From Jiangella asiatica (GTDB lineage: Bacteria > Actinomycetota > Actinomycetes > Jiangellales > Jiangellaceae): DNA of 64,000 nucleotides. The stretch lies in NCBI RefSeq assembly GCF_004349065.1, contig NZ_SMKZ01000023.1, positions 1 to 64,000 of the forward strand, read 5' to 3'. Position 1 is the stretch's first letter. Each line of letters starts with the position of its first letter. A program made the position numbers and the translations under genes. The notes beneath the pieces were generated by a model. The model was not told the origin of the DNA. It did no database searches and saw only the letters and a program-made list of their open reading frames with translations. This document shows, piece by piece, positions 25,592 through 37,140 of this stretch.

Positions 25592-27118
25592 TCAGAAGAG
25601 GGTGTCTTGGGCGGCGAACGGGCCGGCGGCGGGCGCGTCGTCGGCGACGGTGAGACGGGTGCCCCAGCGGCGCCGGCGCAGCGGGGTGGCGCGGTCGTCC
25701 GGCTCGTCGTCGCGTGGCTGGAGGCGGTGCCGGCTCAGCAAGGGCTGCATCCGGTCGCGGAGCCACTCGCGGTAGCGCTGGTCGGCGTAGGCGCCGCGGC
25801 GGTAGAGGCGCTGGTAGGTCGGCACGAGGTCGGGCCGCTCGGTACCGAGCCAGCGCAGGTACCACTCGCGGGCGCCGGGCCGCAGATGCAGCGGGATGTG
25901 GCTGATGCCGGTGGCGCCGGCCTCTGCGACGGCGGCGACCAGCGCGGACAGGTGCTCCTCGGAATCGGTCAGCGCGGGCAGGACCGGCGCGATCAGCACC
26001 GTGCACGGCAGCCCGGCCGCGCGCACCGCGCGGATGAGGTCGAGCCGGGCGCGGGGCGTGGGCGTGCCGGGCTCGACCGACCGGTGCAGGCCCTCGTCGA
26101 GCAGGGCGAGCGACACGCCGACGCCGACCTCGACGTCCTGGGCGGCGCGCGTCAGCAGCGGCAGGTCGCGGCGCAGCAGGGTGCCCTTCGTGAGGATGCT
26201 GAACGACGTGCCGGAGCCGGTCAGCGCCTCGATGACGCCGGGCATGAGCCGATAACGGCCCTCGGCCCGCTGGTACGGGTCGGTGTTGGTGCCCATGGCG
26301 ACGTGCTCGCGGCTCCACGACCGCCGCGCCACCTCGCGACGCAGGACATCGGCGAGGTTGACCTTGACCACGACCTGGCGGTTGAAGTCGTCACCCGCAT
26401 CGAGGTCGAGGTAGGTGTGGGTGTTGCGGGCGAAGCAGTTGTGGCTCACCACGCCGTGTGCGATGAAGTCGCCGGTGCCGGTGGTGAGGTCGTACATCGG
26501 CAGCGTGGCGTCCATGGGCCGGATGTAGCTGACGATGAACCGCTCGTGCCCGCGCACCACCGCACCGACGATCCCGCGGCGCATACCGACCAGCTGGTCG
26601 GCGGTGGTCAGGTACGGCCGGGACGCCTCCCCCTCCTCGGCCGGCGCCACGTGCTTCCAGCCGTCGATGGTCAGGAAACGGTGGTCGCCGCTGGCGACGA
26701 TGGACGTGCCGCCGTCGAGCTCCACCCGGAACGCCGCCTTGGACGTACGCCAGTGGTCGAGCACCTCGGTACGGACCAGCCGCCGGCTCAGGCCGTCGGT
26801 GCGGGTGCCGAGCACGTGGTCGCCCACCCGCACCCGGGACAGAGGGACGACGCTGCCGTCGGCCATGGTGATGGGTGCGTGGCCGGACAGGCAGTAGGCG
26901 CAGGCGTGGCTGCACCCGCGGTACGGGTTGACCGTCCACCGGAACGGCATCTGCGACGCGGCCGGCACCTTGTTCAGCGCCGACCGCGCCATCACCTCGT
27001 GGAACGTGATGCCCTCGAACTCCGGGGTGCGCACGCTGCGCACCAGGCCGGCGATGCGCTGGAGGCCGGGCAGCGCCGCACCGTCGGTGACGGCGAGTTC
27101 CTGTCCTTCCCAACGCAT
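25592..27118 (-). CDS. Rv2578c-type radical SAM protein interrupted by an intein
   Basis: 508 residues before splicing. The extein is a radical SAM protein in which CSHACAYC (residues 69-76) is the 4Fe-4S motif. The third Cys is also the first residue of an intein covering residues 76-227 and ending in SHN, with Cys228 as the first residue of the C-extein (CFARNTH). Splicing would give a 356-residue enzyme with motif CSHACAYCFARN. Without splicing the iron-sulfur site is interrupted. Distinct features further on are GTNTDPYQRAEGRYRL and ILTKGTLLRRDLP. Substrate is unknown; the family resembles SplB-like enzymes. A LexA-type box lies directly upstream, so DNA damage may induce it. Confidence 0.92.
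   Translation of the reverse strand: MRWEGQELAVTDGAALPGLQRIAGLVRSVRTPEFEGITFHEVMARSALNKVPAASQMPFRWTVNPYRGCSHACAYCLSGHAPITMADGSVVPLSRVRVGDHVLGTRTDGLSRRLVRTEVLDHWRTSKAAFRVELDGGTSIVASGDHRFLTIDGWKHVAPAEEGEASRPYLTTADQLVGMRRGIVGAVVRGHERFIVSYIRPMDATLPMYDLTTGTGDFIAHGVVSHNCFARNTHTYLDLDAGDDFNRQVVVKVNLADVLRREVARRSWSREHVAMGTNTDPYQRAEGRYRLMPGVIEALTGSGTSFSILTKGTLLRRDLPLLTRAAQDVEVGVGVSLALLDEGLHRSVEPGTPTPRARLDLIRAVRAAGLPCTVLIAPVLPALTDSEEHLSALVAAVAEAGATGISHIPLHLRPGAREWYLRWLGTERPDLVPTYQRLYRRGAYADQRYREWLRDRMQPLLSRHRLQPRDDEPDDRATPLRRRRWGTRLTVADDAPAAGPFAAQDTLF
26438..26893 (-). other. Mini-intein in the radical SAM cysteine motif
   Basis: 152 residues (76-227 of the precursor). Block A is CLSGHAPITMADGS with Cys1; block B is SGDHRFLTIDGW with the conserved His; blocks F/G are MYDLTTGTGDFIAHGVVSHN, with the terminal His-Asn followed by Cys+1. 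The length leaves no room for a homing endonuclease domain. The catalytic residues for splicing appear intact. Confidence 0.9.
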
Positions 27119-27126
27119 GCCTCAAC

Positions 27127-27142
27127 TCGAACACATGTTCGG
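27127..27142. promoter_or_regulatory. LexA-type SOS box before the radical SAM gene
   Basis: TCGAACACATGTTCGG matches the actinobacterial SOS consensus TCGAAC-N4-GTTCGA with one mismatch. It lies nine bases upstream of ATG 27118 and just downstream of a minus-strand TTGACA (27149-27154), so LexA would cover the start region. The M. tuberculosis homologue Rv2578c is, to my recollection, also in the LexA regulon. Confidence 0.8.
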
Positions 27143-27177
27143 CTACGTTGTCAATGCCATGACATGATGGGACGCAC

Positions 27178-27741
27178 ATGGACACCGCCGACTCTCCCAC
27201 CGCCGCCGAATCCGGCGCCGTCCACCGTGTCACCGCGCTCAGCCACCAGCTCGTCGAGGTCCACCTGTGGCTGCGCGACCAGCTCGACCTCCTGCGCTCC
27301 GACCCCGTCCCAGCACTCGGCGGACCGGCGGACGCCAGCCCGGCGGACGTCCCACCGGACCCAGCCGCCACGCTGCGCGCGCACTGCCTGAGCTTCTGCG
27401 CCGCGGTCGACCGTCACCACGGCAGCGAGGACACCGCTGTGTTCCCGGCGCTGGCCGACCGCGAGCCGCGCCTGCGCCCGGTGCTGGACCAGCTCGCCCA
27501 CGACCACGTGATCGTGGCGGCCATCCTGGAGCGGGTGGCCGAGCTCGCGTCCCGGCTCCACGACGACCCGGCCACCAGGACCAGCGATATCCGCGGCGAG
27601 CTCGACGGGCTGGCCGTCATCCTCGAGTCGCACTTCCGCTACGAGGAGAGGACGATCACCGACGCGCTGGACCAGCTCGGCCGCGACGGCACGCTCGGCC
27701 CGGCCGCCTTCGACCCCCGCGTCAGGCCAGCAGCACCCTGA
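27178..27741 (+). CDS. Hemerythrin HHE-domain protein
   Basis: 187 residues. Expected diiron ligands are present: [11 protein letters not shown] (about 23-33), [22 protein letters not shown] (in pieces, HxxxE near 79-84), LAHDHVIV (about 107-114) and HFRYEERT (about 151-158). Such proteins bind O2, NO or iron and are found in stress responses. It is divergent from the radical SAM gene, sharing the region with the SOS box. The last 20 bases overlap the 3' end of hisS (convergent). Likely cytoplasmic; role unknown. Confidence 0.85.
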   Translation: MDTADSPTAAESGAVHRVTALSHQLVEVHLWLRDQLDLLRSDPVPALGGPADASPADVPPDPAATLRAHCLSFCAAVDRHHGSEDTAVFPALADREPRLRPVLDQLAHDHVIVAAILERVAELASRLHDDPATRTSDIRGELDGLAVILESHFRYEERTITDALDQLGRDGTLGPAAFDPRVRPAAP

Positions 27742-28987
27742 GGTGCTCGACCAGGCGGTCCAGTGCGACCGGCTCCTGCTCACCGGACCCGAGGTCCTTG
27801 ACCTGGGCGACGCCCTGCTCGAGATCGCGCGAACCGATCACGACGGCGTAGCGGGCGCCGCTGCGGTCCGCGGCCTTCATCGAGCCCTTGAGGCCCCGGC
27901 CACCCGTGGCCACATCGGCCGCGACGCCGGCCCGTCGCAGCGCCGTCACCAGCCCGAACGCGCGCCGGGCTGCGTCGTCGCCGAGCGGCACCGCGAAGAC
28001 GTCGACACCGACCCGGCCGGGTAGGGGCAGGCCCTCGGCCTGCATGGCCAGCAGTGTCCGGTCCGCGCCGAGGGCCCAGCCCACGCCGGGCAGCCGCGGG
28101 CCGCCGAGCAGCTCGGACAGCCCGTCGTAGCGGCCACCGCCGCCGACCGCGGACTGTGCGCCGAGCCCGTCGTGCACGAACTCGAACAGCGTGCGGGTGT
28201 AGTAGTCCAGCCCGCGCACCAGCCGTGGATCGTCGATGAAGTCGACCGCGGCGTCGGCCAGCAGGGACCGCACCGTCTCGTGGTGCTCACGGTCGCCTGA
28301 TGACAAGTAGTCGGTGATGACCGGCGCCTGCGCCAACGCCTTCTGGATCTCCGGCCGCTTGTCGTCGAGCACGCGCAGCGGGTTGAGCTCCACCCGCCGG
28401 CGGGTCTCCTCGTCGAGGTCGAGCGTGCGCAGGTACTCCTGCAGGGCGGCCCGGTAGGCCGGGCGGGACTCGCTGGAGCCCAAGGAGTTGAGCAGCACCC
28501 GCACGCCGGACAGCCCGAGCGAGCGGTAGGCGTCGACCGCCAGCACGATGAGCTCGGCATCGCTGGCCGGGTCCTCGGTGCCCAGGATCTCGGCGCCGAC
28601 CTGCGAGAAGTGCCGGTAGCGGCCCTTCTGCGGCCGCTCGTAGCGGTAGTAGGAGCCGGAGTACCAGAGCTTGACCGGCAGCGCGCCGCGGTGCAGGCCG
28701 TTCTCCAGGACCGCGCGCAGCACCGGCGCGGTGCCCTCCGGCCGCAGCGTGACGTCGTCGCCGCCGCGGGTCGTGAAGGAGTACATCTCCTTGGTGACGA
28801 TGTCGGTCGACTCGCCGACGCCGCGGGCGAAGAGCCTGGTCTCCTCGAAGCTCGGCGTCTCGACGTAGCCGTAGCCGGAGGCCCGCAGCGGCGCGGCCAT
28901 GGCGTCGCGGACGGCGAGCATCGCCTCGCCGCGCGGCGGCACGAGGTCGAAGGTGCCCCGAGGGGCACGGAAGATCGGTTGGTTCAC
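27722..28987 (-). CDS. hisS: Histidyl-tRNA synthetase
   Basis: 421 residues, standard bacterial HisRS. Class II motif 1 ([16 protein letters not shown]), motif 2 ([10 protein letters not shown] near residues 125-134), the histidine-specific [15 protein letters not shown] (about 256-270) and the anticodon-binding C-terminal domain with [15 protein letters not shown] start at 28987 directly follows the stop of the hydrolase gene (TGAGTG), implying co-translation. Overlaps the hemerythrin gene by 20 bases at the 3' ends. Confidence 0.97.
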   Translation of the reverse strand: MNQPIFRAPRGTFDLVPPRGEAMLAVRDAMAAPLRASGYGYVETPSFEETRLFARGVGESTDIVTKEMYSFTTRGGDDVTLRPEGTAPVLRAVLENGLHRGALPVKLWYSGSYYRYERPQKGRYRHFSQVGAEILGTEDPASDAELIVLAVDAYRSLGLSGVRVLLNSLGSSESRPAYRAALQEYLRTLDLDEETRRRVELNPLRVLDDKRPEIQKALAQAPVITDYLSSGDREHHETVRSLLADAAVDFIDDPRLVRGLDYYTRTLFEFVHDGLGAQSAVGGGGRYDGLSELLGGPRLPGVGWALGADRTLLAMQAEGLPLPGRVGVDVFAVPLGDDAARRAFGLVTALRRAGVAADVATGGRGLKGSMKAADRSGARYAVVIGSRDLEQGVAQVKDLGSGEQEPVALDRLVEHLRVLLA

Positions 28988-29704
28988 TCAGAGTCCTCGA
29001 AGATACGGGTTGGTGGCACGCTCTCGGCCGAGGGTCGACGACTCGCCGTGTCCGGGCAGGACGGTGGTGGCGTCGGGCAGCCCGCCGGCGGCTTCGGGAC
29101 GGGCCAGAAGCTCCCGGGTGCGCCTCATCAGCGTGTCGTCGCCGCCGGGCAAATCGGTCCGGCCGATGGTGCCGGCGAACAGGACGTCCCCGGTGAAGCA
29201 GAGGGGCGCCGATGGCATCGGGGCCGACCCCGGCGCTTCTAGCAGATTCGTGCTCGGGACGAGGTACAGCGTCGACCCCTCGGTATGGCCAGGTGCGTGG
29301 ATGGCGCGCAGCTCGATGCCGGCCAGGTGCAGGTCCACCTGGTCGCCGGTGAACGGGCGAACGTCGGACGGCGCGACCCAGCCCGTCGCGAGCCCGGCGA
29401 ACTGTGTCGCCAGCTGTGGCCCGAGCGTCCCCACCGGGTCGCTGAGCCGGTACGCGTCGCGTTCGTGCAGGTAGACCGGCAGATCACGGCGCTGGCACAG
29501 CGGCGACAGGGTGAACGTGTGGTCGAGGTGCCCGTGGGTGACGAGGACACCCGCCGGCCGCAAGCCGCGCTCGTCGAGGACCTTCTCCAGCTGCTCGTCC
29601 ACGCCGATGCCGGGGTCGACGACGACGCACTCGTCGCCGCCGTCGGGCGCCACGACGTAGCAGTTGGTGCCGAGTACGGGAGCGGCGATGGCGAGCACGA
29701 GCAC
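28988..29704 (-). CDS. Metallo-beta-lactamase-fold hydrolase (glyoxalase II-like)
   Basis: 238 residues. VLVTHGHLDHTFTL (about 53-66) holds the HxHxDH zinc motif; APGHTEGSTLYLV (about 136-148) holds the third-site His; LFAGTIGRTDLPGGD and VLPGHGESSTLGRE complete the glyoxalase II-like pattern. It matches the Rv2581c group next to hisS in actinobacteria. True glyoxalase activity is uncertain in an organism without glutathione. ATG 29704 divergent from the peptidyl-prolyl isomerase. Confidence 0.9.
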   Translation of the reverse strand: MLVLAIAAPVLGTNCYVVAPDGGDECVVVDPGIGVDEQLEKVLDERGLRPAGVLVTHGHLDHTFTLSPLCQRRDLPVYLHERDAYRLSDPVGTLGPQLATQFAGLATGWVAPSDVRPFTGDQVDLHLAGIELRAIHAPGHTEGSTLYLVPSTNLLEAPGSAPMPSAPLCFTGDVLFAGTIGRTDLPGGDDTLMRRTRELLARPEAAGGLPDATTVLPGHGESSTLGRERATNPYLRGL

Positions 29705-29853
29705 TCCGGAAGGCTACCGGCGGCCCCATCATCGCCGCGAACTCGTTATCTGATTCCCGCCCTGTACTGCCTAGACTGTCCCCGCACAGCATGTGGAACG
29801 GGGGGCGCTCCGGCGTTCCCCTTCCTCGTTCAGCCGAACGGAGGGGATGGCTG

Positions 29854-30657
29854 GTGGCCCAGAACGCCAAGCGGCGTCGGCGTGAGCTCGCGCGGCAGAA
29901 GTACCTGCGCCAACAGGCCCGCCGGGTTGACAAGGCCAGGCGCAACCGCGCGGTCGGGCTCGTCGTCCTAGCGGTCGTGGTGGCGGCCGCACTGGTGGGT
30001 GGCACGCTGCTGATCTCGGGCGCGTTCGACGACGTCGGAGACGACACCGTCGCCGCCAGCAACGACACCAGCCCCGAGGCGACGCAGACCGCCGCGGCGG
30101 GAGCCTGCGAGTACCGCGCCAGCGGCACGGCGGCCGTTCCGGACCTCGGCACACCGCCGGTTCCCGTCGACTCCGCCACCCTGCCCACCACGGCGACGCT
30201 CACGCTCAACGGATCGCCGGTGACCATCCAGCTCGACGCCGCGGGTGCGCCGTGCACCGTCAACTCCCTGGCGTTCCTGGCTTCGGCGGGCTACTTCGAC
30301 GCCACCACCTGCCACCGGCTCACCACGTCGGACACCTTGAAGGTGCTGCAGTGTGGCGACCCCACCGCCACCGGCTCCGGCGGGCCCGGCTACGAGTTCG
30401 ACAACGAGAACACCGACGGCGCCACCTACCCGGCCGGTACCGTGGCGATGGCCAACTCGGGCGTGGACACCAACGGCAGCCAGTTCTTCCTGGTGTACGG
30501 CGATTCCCAGCTCCCGCCCGACTACACCGTTTTCGGCCAGATCACCAGCGGTCTGGACGTGATCACTGGACTCGCGGCCGACGGCACCGACAATGGACTC
30601 GAGGACGGCGCGCCGCTGGAACCGGTGACCATCGACGCCGTCGCCACAGCTGCCTGA
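29854..30657 (+). CDS. Membrane-anchored cyclophilin-type peptidyl-prolyl isomerase
   Basis: 267 residues from GTG 29854, with GGAGGGG upstream; the open frame extends to 29791 without a better start. A strongly basic N-terminus (NAKRRRRELARQK) is followed by one membrane segment (about 36-57), an extracytoplasmic Thr/Ala-rich linker and a cyclophilin domain (about 98-265). YFDATTCHRL, GSGGPGYEFDNENT, GTVAMANSG..TNGSQFFLVYG and YTVFGQITSGLDVI are signature elements; the catalytic Arg of FHR is replaced by HRL context (CHRL). Matches the Rv2582/PpiB position. A -10 TAGACT at 29772-29777 is plausible. Confidence 0.9.
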   Translation: MAQNAKRRRRELARQKYLRQQARRVDKARRNRAVGLVVLAVVVAAALVGGTLLISGAFDDVGDDTVAASNDTSPEATQTAAAGACEYRASGTAAVPDLGTPPVPVDSATLPTTATLTLNGSPVTIQLDAAGAPCTVNSLAFLASAGYFDATTCHRLTTSDTLKVLQCGDPTATGSGGPGYEFDNENTDGATYPAGTVAMANSGVDTNGSQFFLVYGDSQLPPDYTVFGQITSGLDVITGLAADGTDNGLEDGAPLEPVTIDAVATAA

Positions 30658-30674
30658 CCCCGGATGAGGACACC

Positions 30675-31946
30675 GTGACCAACACCACTGGTAGCCCTGA
30701 GCCCGTTCCCGGCACCGTCGCCGCCAACGAGTGGGGCCGCGTCGACGAGACCGGCGAGGTCTTCGTGCGCACGGCATCCGGCGAACGCAGCATCGGGTCG
30801 TGGCAGGTCGGCAAGCCCGAGGAGGCGCTGTCCTTCTTCAGCCGCAAGTTCGACGATCTCGTCGTCCAGGTCGACCTGCTCGAGCAGCGGCTGGAGTCCG
30901 GCGCCGCGGCGCCCGACGACACCGCGCAGGGCGTCTCCCGGGTGCGCGGGCAGCTCGCCGACGCCCACGCCATCGGCGACCTCGACACGCTCGCCTCCCG
31001 GCTCGACGCACTCGAGGCCCGAATCGCCGAGCGCCGCGCCGAGCGGCGGGCGGCCCGGGCTCAGGCGCAGCAGGAGGCCCGCGGCCGCAAGGAGCAGATC
31101 GCCGGCCAGGCCGAGGCCATCGCCGAGGGCAACGACTGGCGGGGCGGCGCCGACACGCTGCGCGGGCTGCTGGACGAGTGGAAGTCACTGCCGAGGCTGG
31201 ACCGCGCCACCGACGACGAGCTGTGGCGGCGCTTCTCCTCCGCGCGGACGCACTACACCCGCCGGCGCAAGGCACACTTCGCCGAGCTGGCCGAGCGGCG
31301 CGACGAGGCACGCGTCATCAAGGAGCGCATCCTCGTCGAGGCCGAGGAGCTCAGCACCTCCACCGATTGGGGCCCTACGTCGCGCCGCTACCGCGAGCTG
31401 ATGGCGCAGTGGAAGGCCGCCGGCCCGGCACCGCGCGGCGTCGAGGACGGCCTGTGGAAGAGGTTCCGGGCCGCTCAGGACACGTTCTTCGGCGCCCGGT
31501 CGGACAACCAGGCCCGCCGCGACGACGAGCAGCAGGCCAACCTGAAGGTCAAGGAGGCCATCCTGGTCGAGGCCGAGGCGCTGGTGCCGGTCACCGACTG
31601 GAAAGCCGCCCGGCAGGCGCTGCGGGCGCTGCAGGACCGCTGGGAGGAGGCCGGGCACGTCCCGCGCGACACCATGCGGTCGGTCGAGGGCCGGATGCGC
31701 CGGGTCGAGGACGCCATCCGCGAGGCCGAGCAGGCCGAGTGGCAGCGGTCCAACCCCGAGGCCCGAGCCCGCGCCGAAGCCACCGTCGCCCAGCTGGAGA
31801 CGTCCATCGCCGACCTCGAGGCCAAGGCGGCCAAGGCCCGCGACGCCGGCAACGAGCGGGCACTGCGCGACGCCGAGGAGGCACTGGCGGCCCGGCGGTC
31901 ATGGCTGGAGCAGGCCCAGCAGGCACTTGACGAGTTCACCAGTTGA
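30675..31946 (+). CDS. DUF349 coiled-coil protein
   Basis: 423 residues from GTG 30675, with GATGAGGA nearby. Three or more DUF349 repeats are evident: NDWRGGADTLRGLLDEWKSL, TDWGPTSRRYRELMAQWKAAG, TDWKAARQALRALQDRWEEAG, each followed by LW.RF..A. The remainder is highly charged coiled coil (EARIAERRAERRAARAQAQQE). No enzyme motif. These proteins occur next to relA in many actinobacteria; function is unknown, perhaps RNA- or ribosome-related. Converges on relA with 31 bases between. Confidence 0.88.
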   Translation: MTNTTGSPEPVPGTVAANEWGRVDETGEVFVRTASGERSIGSWQVGKPEEALSFFSRKFDDLVVQVDLLEQRLESGAAAPDDTAQGVSRVRGQLADAHAIGDLDTLASRLDALEARIAERRAERRAARAQAQQEARGRKEQIAGQAEAIAEGNDWRGGADTLRGLLDEWKSLPRLDRATDDELWRRFSSARTHYTRRRKAHFAELAERRDEARVIKERILVEAEELSTSTDWGPTSRRYRELMAQWKAAGPAPRGVEDGLWKRFRAAQDTFFGARSDNQARRDDEQQANLKVKEAILVEAEALVPVTDWKAARQALRALQDRWEEAGHVPRDTMRSVEGRMRRVEDAIREAEQAEWQRSNPEARARAEATVAQLETSIADLEAKAAKARDAGNERALRDAEEALAARRSWLEQAQQALDEFTS

Positions 31947-31977
31947 CGGGCCCCAGGAGGGCTGGGCACGACGAGGG

Positions 31978-34284
<2,307 letters not shown>

Positions 34285-34328
34285 AGGCCCCCTTTCATCC
34301 CGTGTGAAGGAGACAACACAGTCTAGAC

Positions 34329-34342
34329 GGGGAGTGTTCCCC
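34329..34342. terminator. Short hairpin between apt and relA
   Basis: GGGGA and TCCCC enclose a GTGT loop, 54 bases after the apt stop (minus strand). It could weaken read-through from apt into relA. It lies near a TAGACT (34320-34325, minus) that may be the relA -10, so it could alternatively sit in the promoter. Confidence 0.3.
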
Positions 34343-34395
34343 GCGGGTAACCATGCGTCATCCCTGCCGTGTCACGTCATCGTGGCCGGCGGCGG

Positions 34396-34929
34396 TCAGA
34401 GGGTGAGCAGCGCCTCGACCCGCACGTCGGCGAGCTTGTCACGCCCGTTCAGGAACCCCAGCTCCATGAGGACGCCGACACCCACGACGTCGGCGCCGGA
34501 GCCGCGCACGAGATCGACGGTGGCACGCACGGTGCCGCCGGTGGCGAGCACGTCGTCGACGATGAGCACCCGCTCCCCCGGCGTGAAAGCGTCGCGGTGC
34601 ACCTCGATGGTGGCCTCGCCGTATTCCAGCTGGTAGCTGGCCGTGGACGTCTCCCACGGGAGCTTGCCCTGCTTGCGGATGGGCACGAAGCCGGCACCCA
34701 GCCGGTGCGCGACGGGCGCGCCGAGGATGAAACCGCGCGCCTCGATGCCGACGACGACGTCGACCTGCTCGCCCCCGATACCGGCCAGCAGCTCGGTGAC
34801 GGTCCGGAACGCGGCGGGGTCACGCAGCAGCGGCGTGATGTCCTTGAACACCACGCCCGGCTCAGGCCAGTCGGGCACGTCCCTGATGCGGGAGAGCAGC
34901 AGGTGGCGATCGGAATCGGCGATGGTCAC
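34396..34929 (-). CDS. apt: Adenine phosphoribosyltransferase
   Basis: 177 residues, GTG start. PEPGVVFKDITPLLRDP near the N-terminus, EARGFILGAPVAHRLGAGFVPIRK (in pieces, residues of about 63-88), and the PRPP-binding VLIVDDVLATGGTV (about 126-139) are classical. Salvages adenine to AMP. Here it follows yajC after only 42 bases; the usual order yajC-secD-secF-apt-relA lacks secD and secF. Confidence 0.96.
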   Translation of the reverse strand: MTIADSDRHLLLSRIRDVPDWPEPGVVFKDITPLLRDPAAFRTVTELLAGIGGEQVDVVVGIEARGFILGAPVAHRLGAGFVPIRKQGKLPWETSTASYQLEYGEATIEVHRDAFTPGERVLIVDDVLATGGTVRATVDLVRGSGADVVGVGVLMELGFLNGRDKLADVRVEALLTL

Positions 34930-34971
34930 GGGTGGAGGGTACCGCGCCGGTGCACCGGCATCCGCGGCGGC

Positions 34972-35340
34972 TCAGCGGTTGTCGTCGCCGTTCGTCCGGT
35001 CCTCCCCCGGCAACACGGGCTCGTGCCTGGGCGCCTCGTCCTCCGCGGCCGCCGACGTCGCGGTGGTGGACGTGGTCGGCTCCTCGGACGGGATGACGTT
35101 GACGATGGCGCGGCGGACGTACCGGCTGTGCACGCCCGGCGCGACCTCGAGCACCACCTCGTCGTCCTCGATCGAAACGACAGTGGCGATGAGACCGGCG
35201 GTGGTCATGACCTTCGAGCCAGGCTGGACCGACTGCTGCAGTTCCGCCATCTGCCGACGTTGCCGCTGCTGCGGCCGGATCAGCAGGAAGTAGAAAACAG
35301 CGATCAGCAAGATCGGGAGCAGCAACGACGCAGCATCCAT
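34972..35340 (-). CDS. yajC: Preprotein translocase accessory subunit YajC
   Basis: 122 residues. One N-terminal membrane segment (LLLPILLIAVFYFLLIRPQQ), the conserved RPQQRQRRQMAELQQSVQPGSKV, TTAGLIATVVSIEDDEVVLEVAPG and an acidic C-terminal tail match YajC. It normally forms a complex with SecDF. No secD or secF follows it here. Separated from ruvB by 106 bases without a recognisable gene. Confidence 0.94.
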   Translation of the reverse strand: MDAASLLLPILLIAVFYFLLIRPQQRQRRQMAELQQSVQPGSKVMTTAGLIATVVSIEDDEVVLEVAPGVHSRYVRRAIVNVIPSEEPTTSTTATSAAAEDEAPRHEPVLPGEDRTNGDDNR

Positions 35341-35446
35341 GGCGAACTACGAGATCCTTCCCAGCGCACCCCGACTGCGAGTACGCGTTCCTGACGGCGG
35401 CCGTTTGACCGCCGAAACTACGAGTCTACGACTGGATCGGCCTAGC

Positions 35447-36529
35447 TTAAGGGCCGTCGGCGGCCGAGAACAGGTCGGGCTCGCCGAACCCGCCTCCGAA
35501 CGCCACGTCGCGCGGCACTGCCAGGCCCAGGTGGGTCCAGGCGGCCGGGGTGGCGACCCGCCCCCGAGGGGTGCGCGCCAGGAGGCCCGCGCGCACCAGG
35601 AACGGCTCGGCGACCTCCTCGACGGTCTCGCGCTCCTCGCCGACGGCGACGGCGAGCGTGCCCAGCCCCACCGGGCCGCCGGCGAAGTTGCGGCACAGCG
35701 CGGTCAGGACGGCGCGGTCCAGACGGTCCAGCCCGAGCTCGTCGACGGCGAACACGGTGAGCGCGGCGCGGGCGACCGCACCGCTGATGATGCTGTCGGC
35801 GCGGACCTCGGCGAAGTCGCGGACCCGCCGCAGCAGCCGGTTGGCGATGCGCGGGGTGCCCCGGGACCGCCCGGCGATCTCACGTGACCCGTCGCGGCGC
35901 AGTTCGACCTCGAGCAGCCCGGCCGAGCGCACCAGCACCCGCTCCAGCTCCGCCGGCTCGTAGAGCTCCAGGTGGCCGGTGAACCCGAACCGGTCGCGCA
36001 GCGGGCCGGGCAGCAGGCCGGTCCGGGTGGTCGCCCCGACCATCGTGAAATGCGGCAGGTCCAGCGGGATGGCGGTGGCACCGGGGCCCTTGCCGACGAT
36101 GACGTCGACCCGGAAGTCCTCCATCGCCGTGTACAGCATCTCCTCCGCCGGTCGGGCCATCCGGTGGATCTCGTCGAAGAACAGCACGTCGCCCTCGGAC
36201 ACCGAGGACAGGATGGCCGCGAGGTCGCCGGCGTGCTGGATGGCCGGGCCACTGGTGATGCGCAGCGGCACCCCCATCTCGGCGGCGACGATCATCGCCA
36301 GCGTGGTTTTGCCGAGCCCCGGCGGCCCCGACAGCAGGATGTGGTCGGCGCTGCGGCCGCGCGCCTTGGCGGCGTCGAGGACCAGCGACAGCTGCTCGCG
36401 CAGCCGCTCCTGGCCGACGAACTCGGCCAGCGTACGCGGGCGCAGCGCGGCCTCGACGGTCCGTTCGTCCTGGTCGGCGTCGCCGCCCACCAGCCGGGTG
36501 AAGGATTCGTCGTCCGCGGGGATGCTCAT
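35447..36529 (-). CDS. ruvB: Holliday junction ATP-dependent helicase RuvB
   Basis: 360 residues. [18 protein letters not shown], Walker [12 protein letters not shown] (about 68-78), Walker B FFDEIHRM (about 116-123), sensor [20 protein letters not shown], and the C-terminal winged helix [17 protein letters not shown]. The motor of RuvAB branch migration. ATG 36529 overlaps the ruvA stop as ATGA. Part of ruvC-ruvA-ruvB transcribed from an SOS-box promoter. Confidence 0.97.
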   Translation of the reverse strand: MSIPADDESFTRLVGGDADQDERTVEAALRPRTLAEFVGQERLREQLSLVLDAAKARGRSADHILLSGPPGLGKTTLAMIVAAEMGVPLRITSGPAIQHAGDLAAILSSVSEGDVLFFDEIHRMARPAEEMLYTAMEDFRVDVIVGKGPGATAIPLDLPHFTMVGATTRTGLLPGPLRDRFGFTGHLELYEPAELERVLVRSAGLLEVELRRDGSREIAGRSRGTPRIANRLLRRVRDFAEVRADSIISGAVARAALTVFAVDELGLDRLDRAVLTALCRNFAGGPVGLGTLAVAVGEERETVEEVAEPFLVRAGLLARTPRGRVATPAAWTHLGLAVPRDVAFGGGFGEPDLFSAADGP

Positions 36530-37140
36530 GTCTTGGCCAGGGTACGCAGTGCCGACTTCAGCAGCGTGGCCACGTCGGGCTCACCGTCGGCCTGCGGCGC
36601 CACCGCCTCGATGGCACGGTCGGCCTCACGGGTGGACCAGCCCAGCCCCAGCAGCGCCTCGTGCACCTGCGTCTGCCAGTCGCCGCCGCCGGCCGACGAC
36701 GGGGAGTGTCCCACCGCCCGCAGCGACGGGCCGCCCGCGAGCGCCCCCAGCTTGTCCTTGAGCTCGATGACGATGCGCTGGGCGCCCTTCTTGCCGATGC
36801 CCGGCACCTTCGTCAGCGCCACCAGGTCCTCGGTGGCCACGGCCCGGCGCAGGTCGTCCGGCGAGTGCACCGACAGCATGGCCTGCGCCAGCCGCGGCCC
36901 GACCCCGCTGGCGGTCTGCAGCAGCTCGAAGACCACGCGCTCGTCGTCGTCGGCGAACCCGTAGAGCGTGAGGGAGTCCTCGCGCACCACCAGGCTGGCC
37001 GCCAGCTGCGCGACATCGCCGAGCCGCAGCGTGGATGTCGTCGCCGGAGTGCAGTGCAGGGCCAGGCCGATGCCGCCGACGTCGAGCACCGCCTCGGTGG
37101 GCCGCAGCACCGCCACCTGGCCCCGGACGAACGAGATCAC
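36526..37140 (-). CDS. ruvA: Holliday junction DNA-binding protein RuvA
   Basis: 204 residues from GTG 37140, which overlaps the ruvC stop (GTGA); the open frame continuing to 37626 is antisense-like within ruv[26 protein letters not shown] is the OB fold of domain I; two helix-hairpin-helix motifs ([16 protein letters not shown] and [16 protein letters not shown]) bind DNA; the C-terminal RuvB-binding domain is [17 protein letters not shown]. Confidence 0.95.
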   Translation of the reverse strand: MISFVRGQVAVLRPTEAVLDVGGIGLALHCTPATTSTLRLGDVAQLAASLVVREDSLTLYGFADDDERVVFELLQTASGVGPRLAQAMLSVHSPDDLRRAVATEDLVALTKVPGIGKKGAQRIVIELKDKLGALAGGPSLRAVGHSPSSAGGGDWQTQVHEALLGLGWSTREADRAIEAVAPQADGEPDVATLLKSALRTLAKT

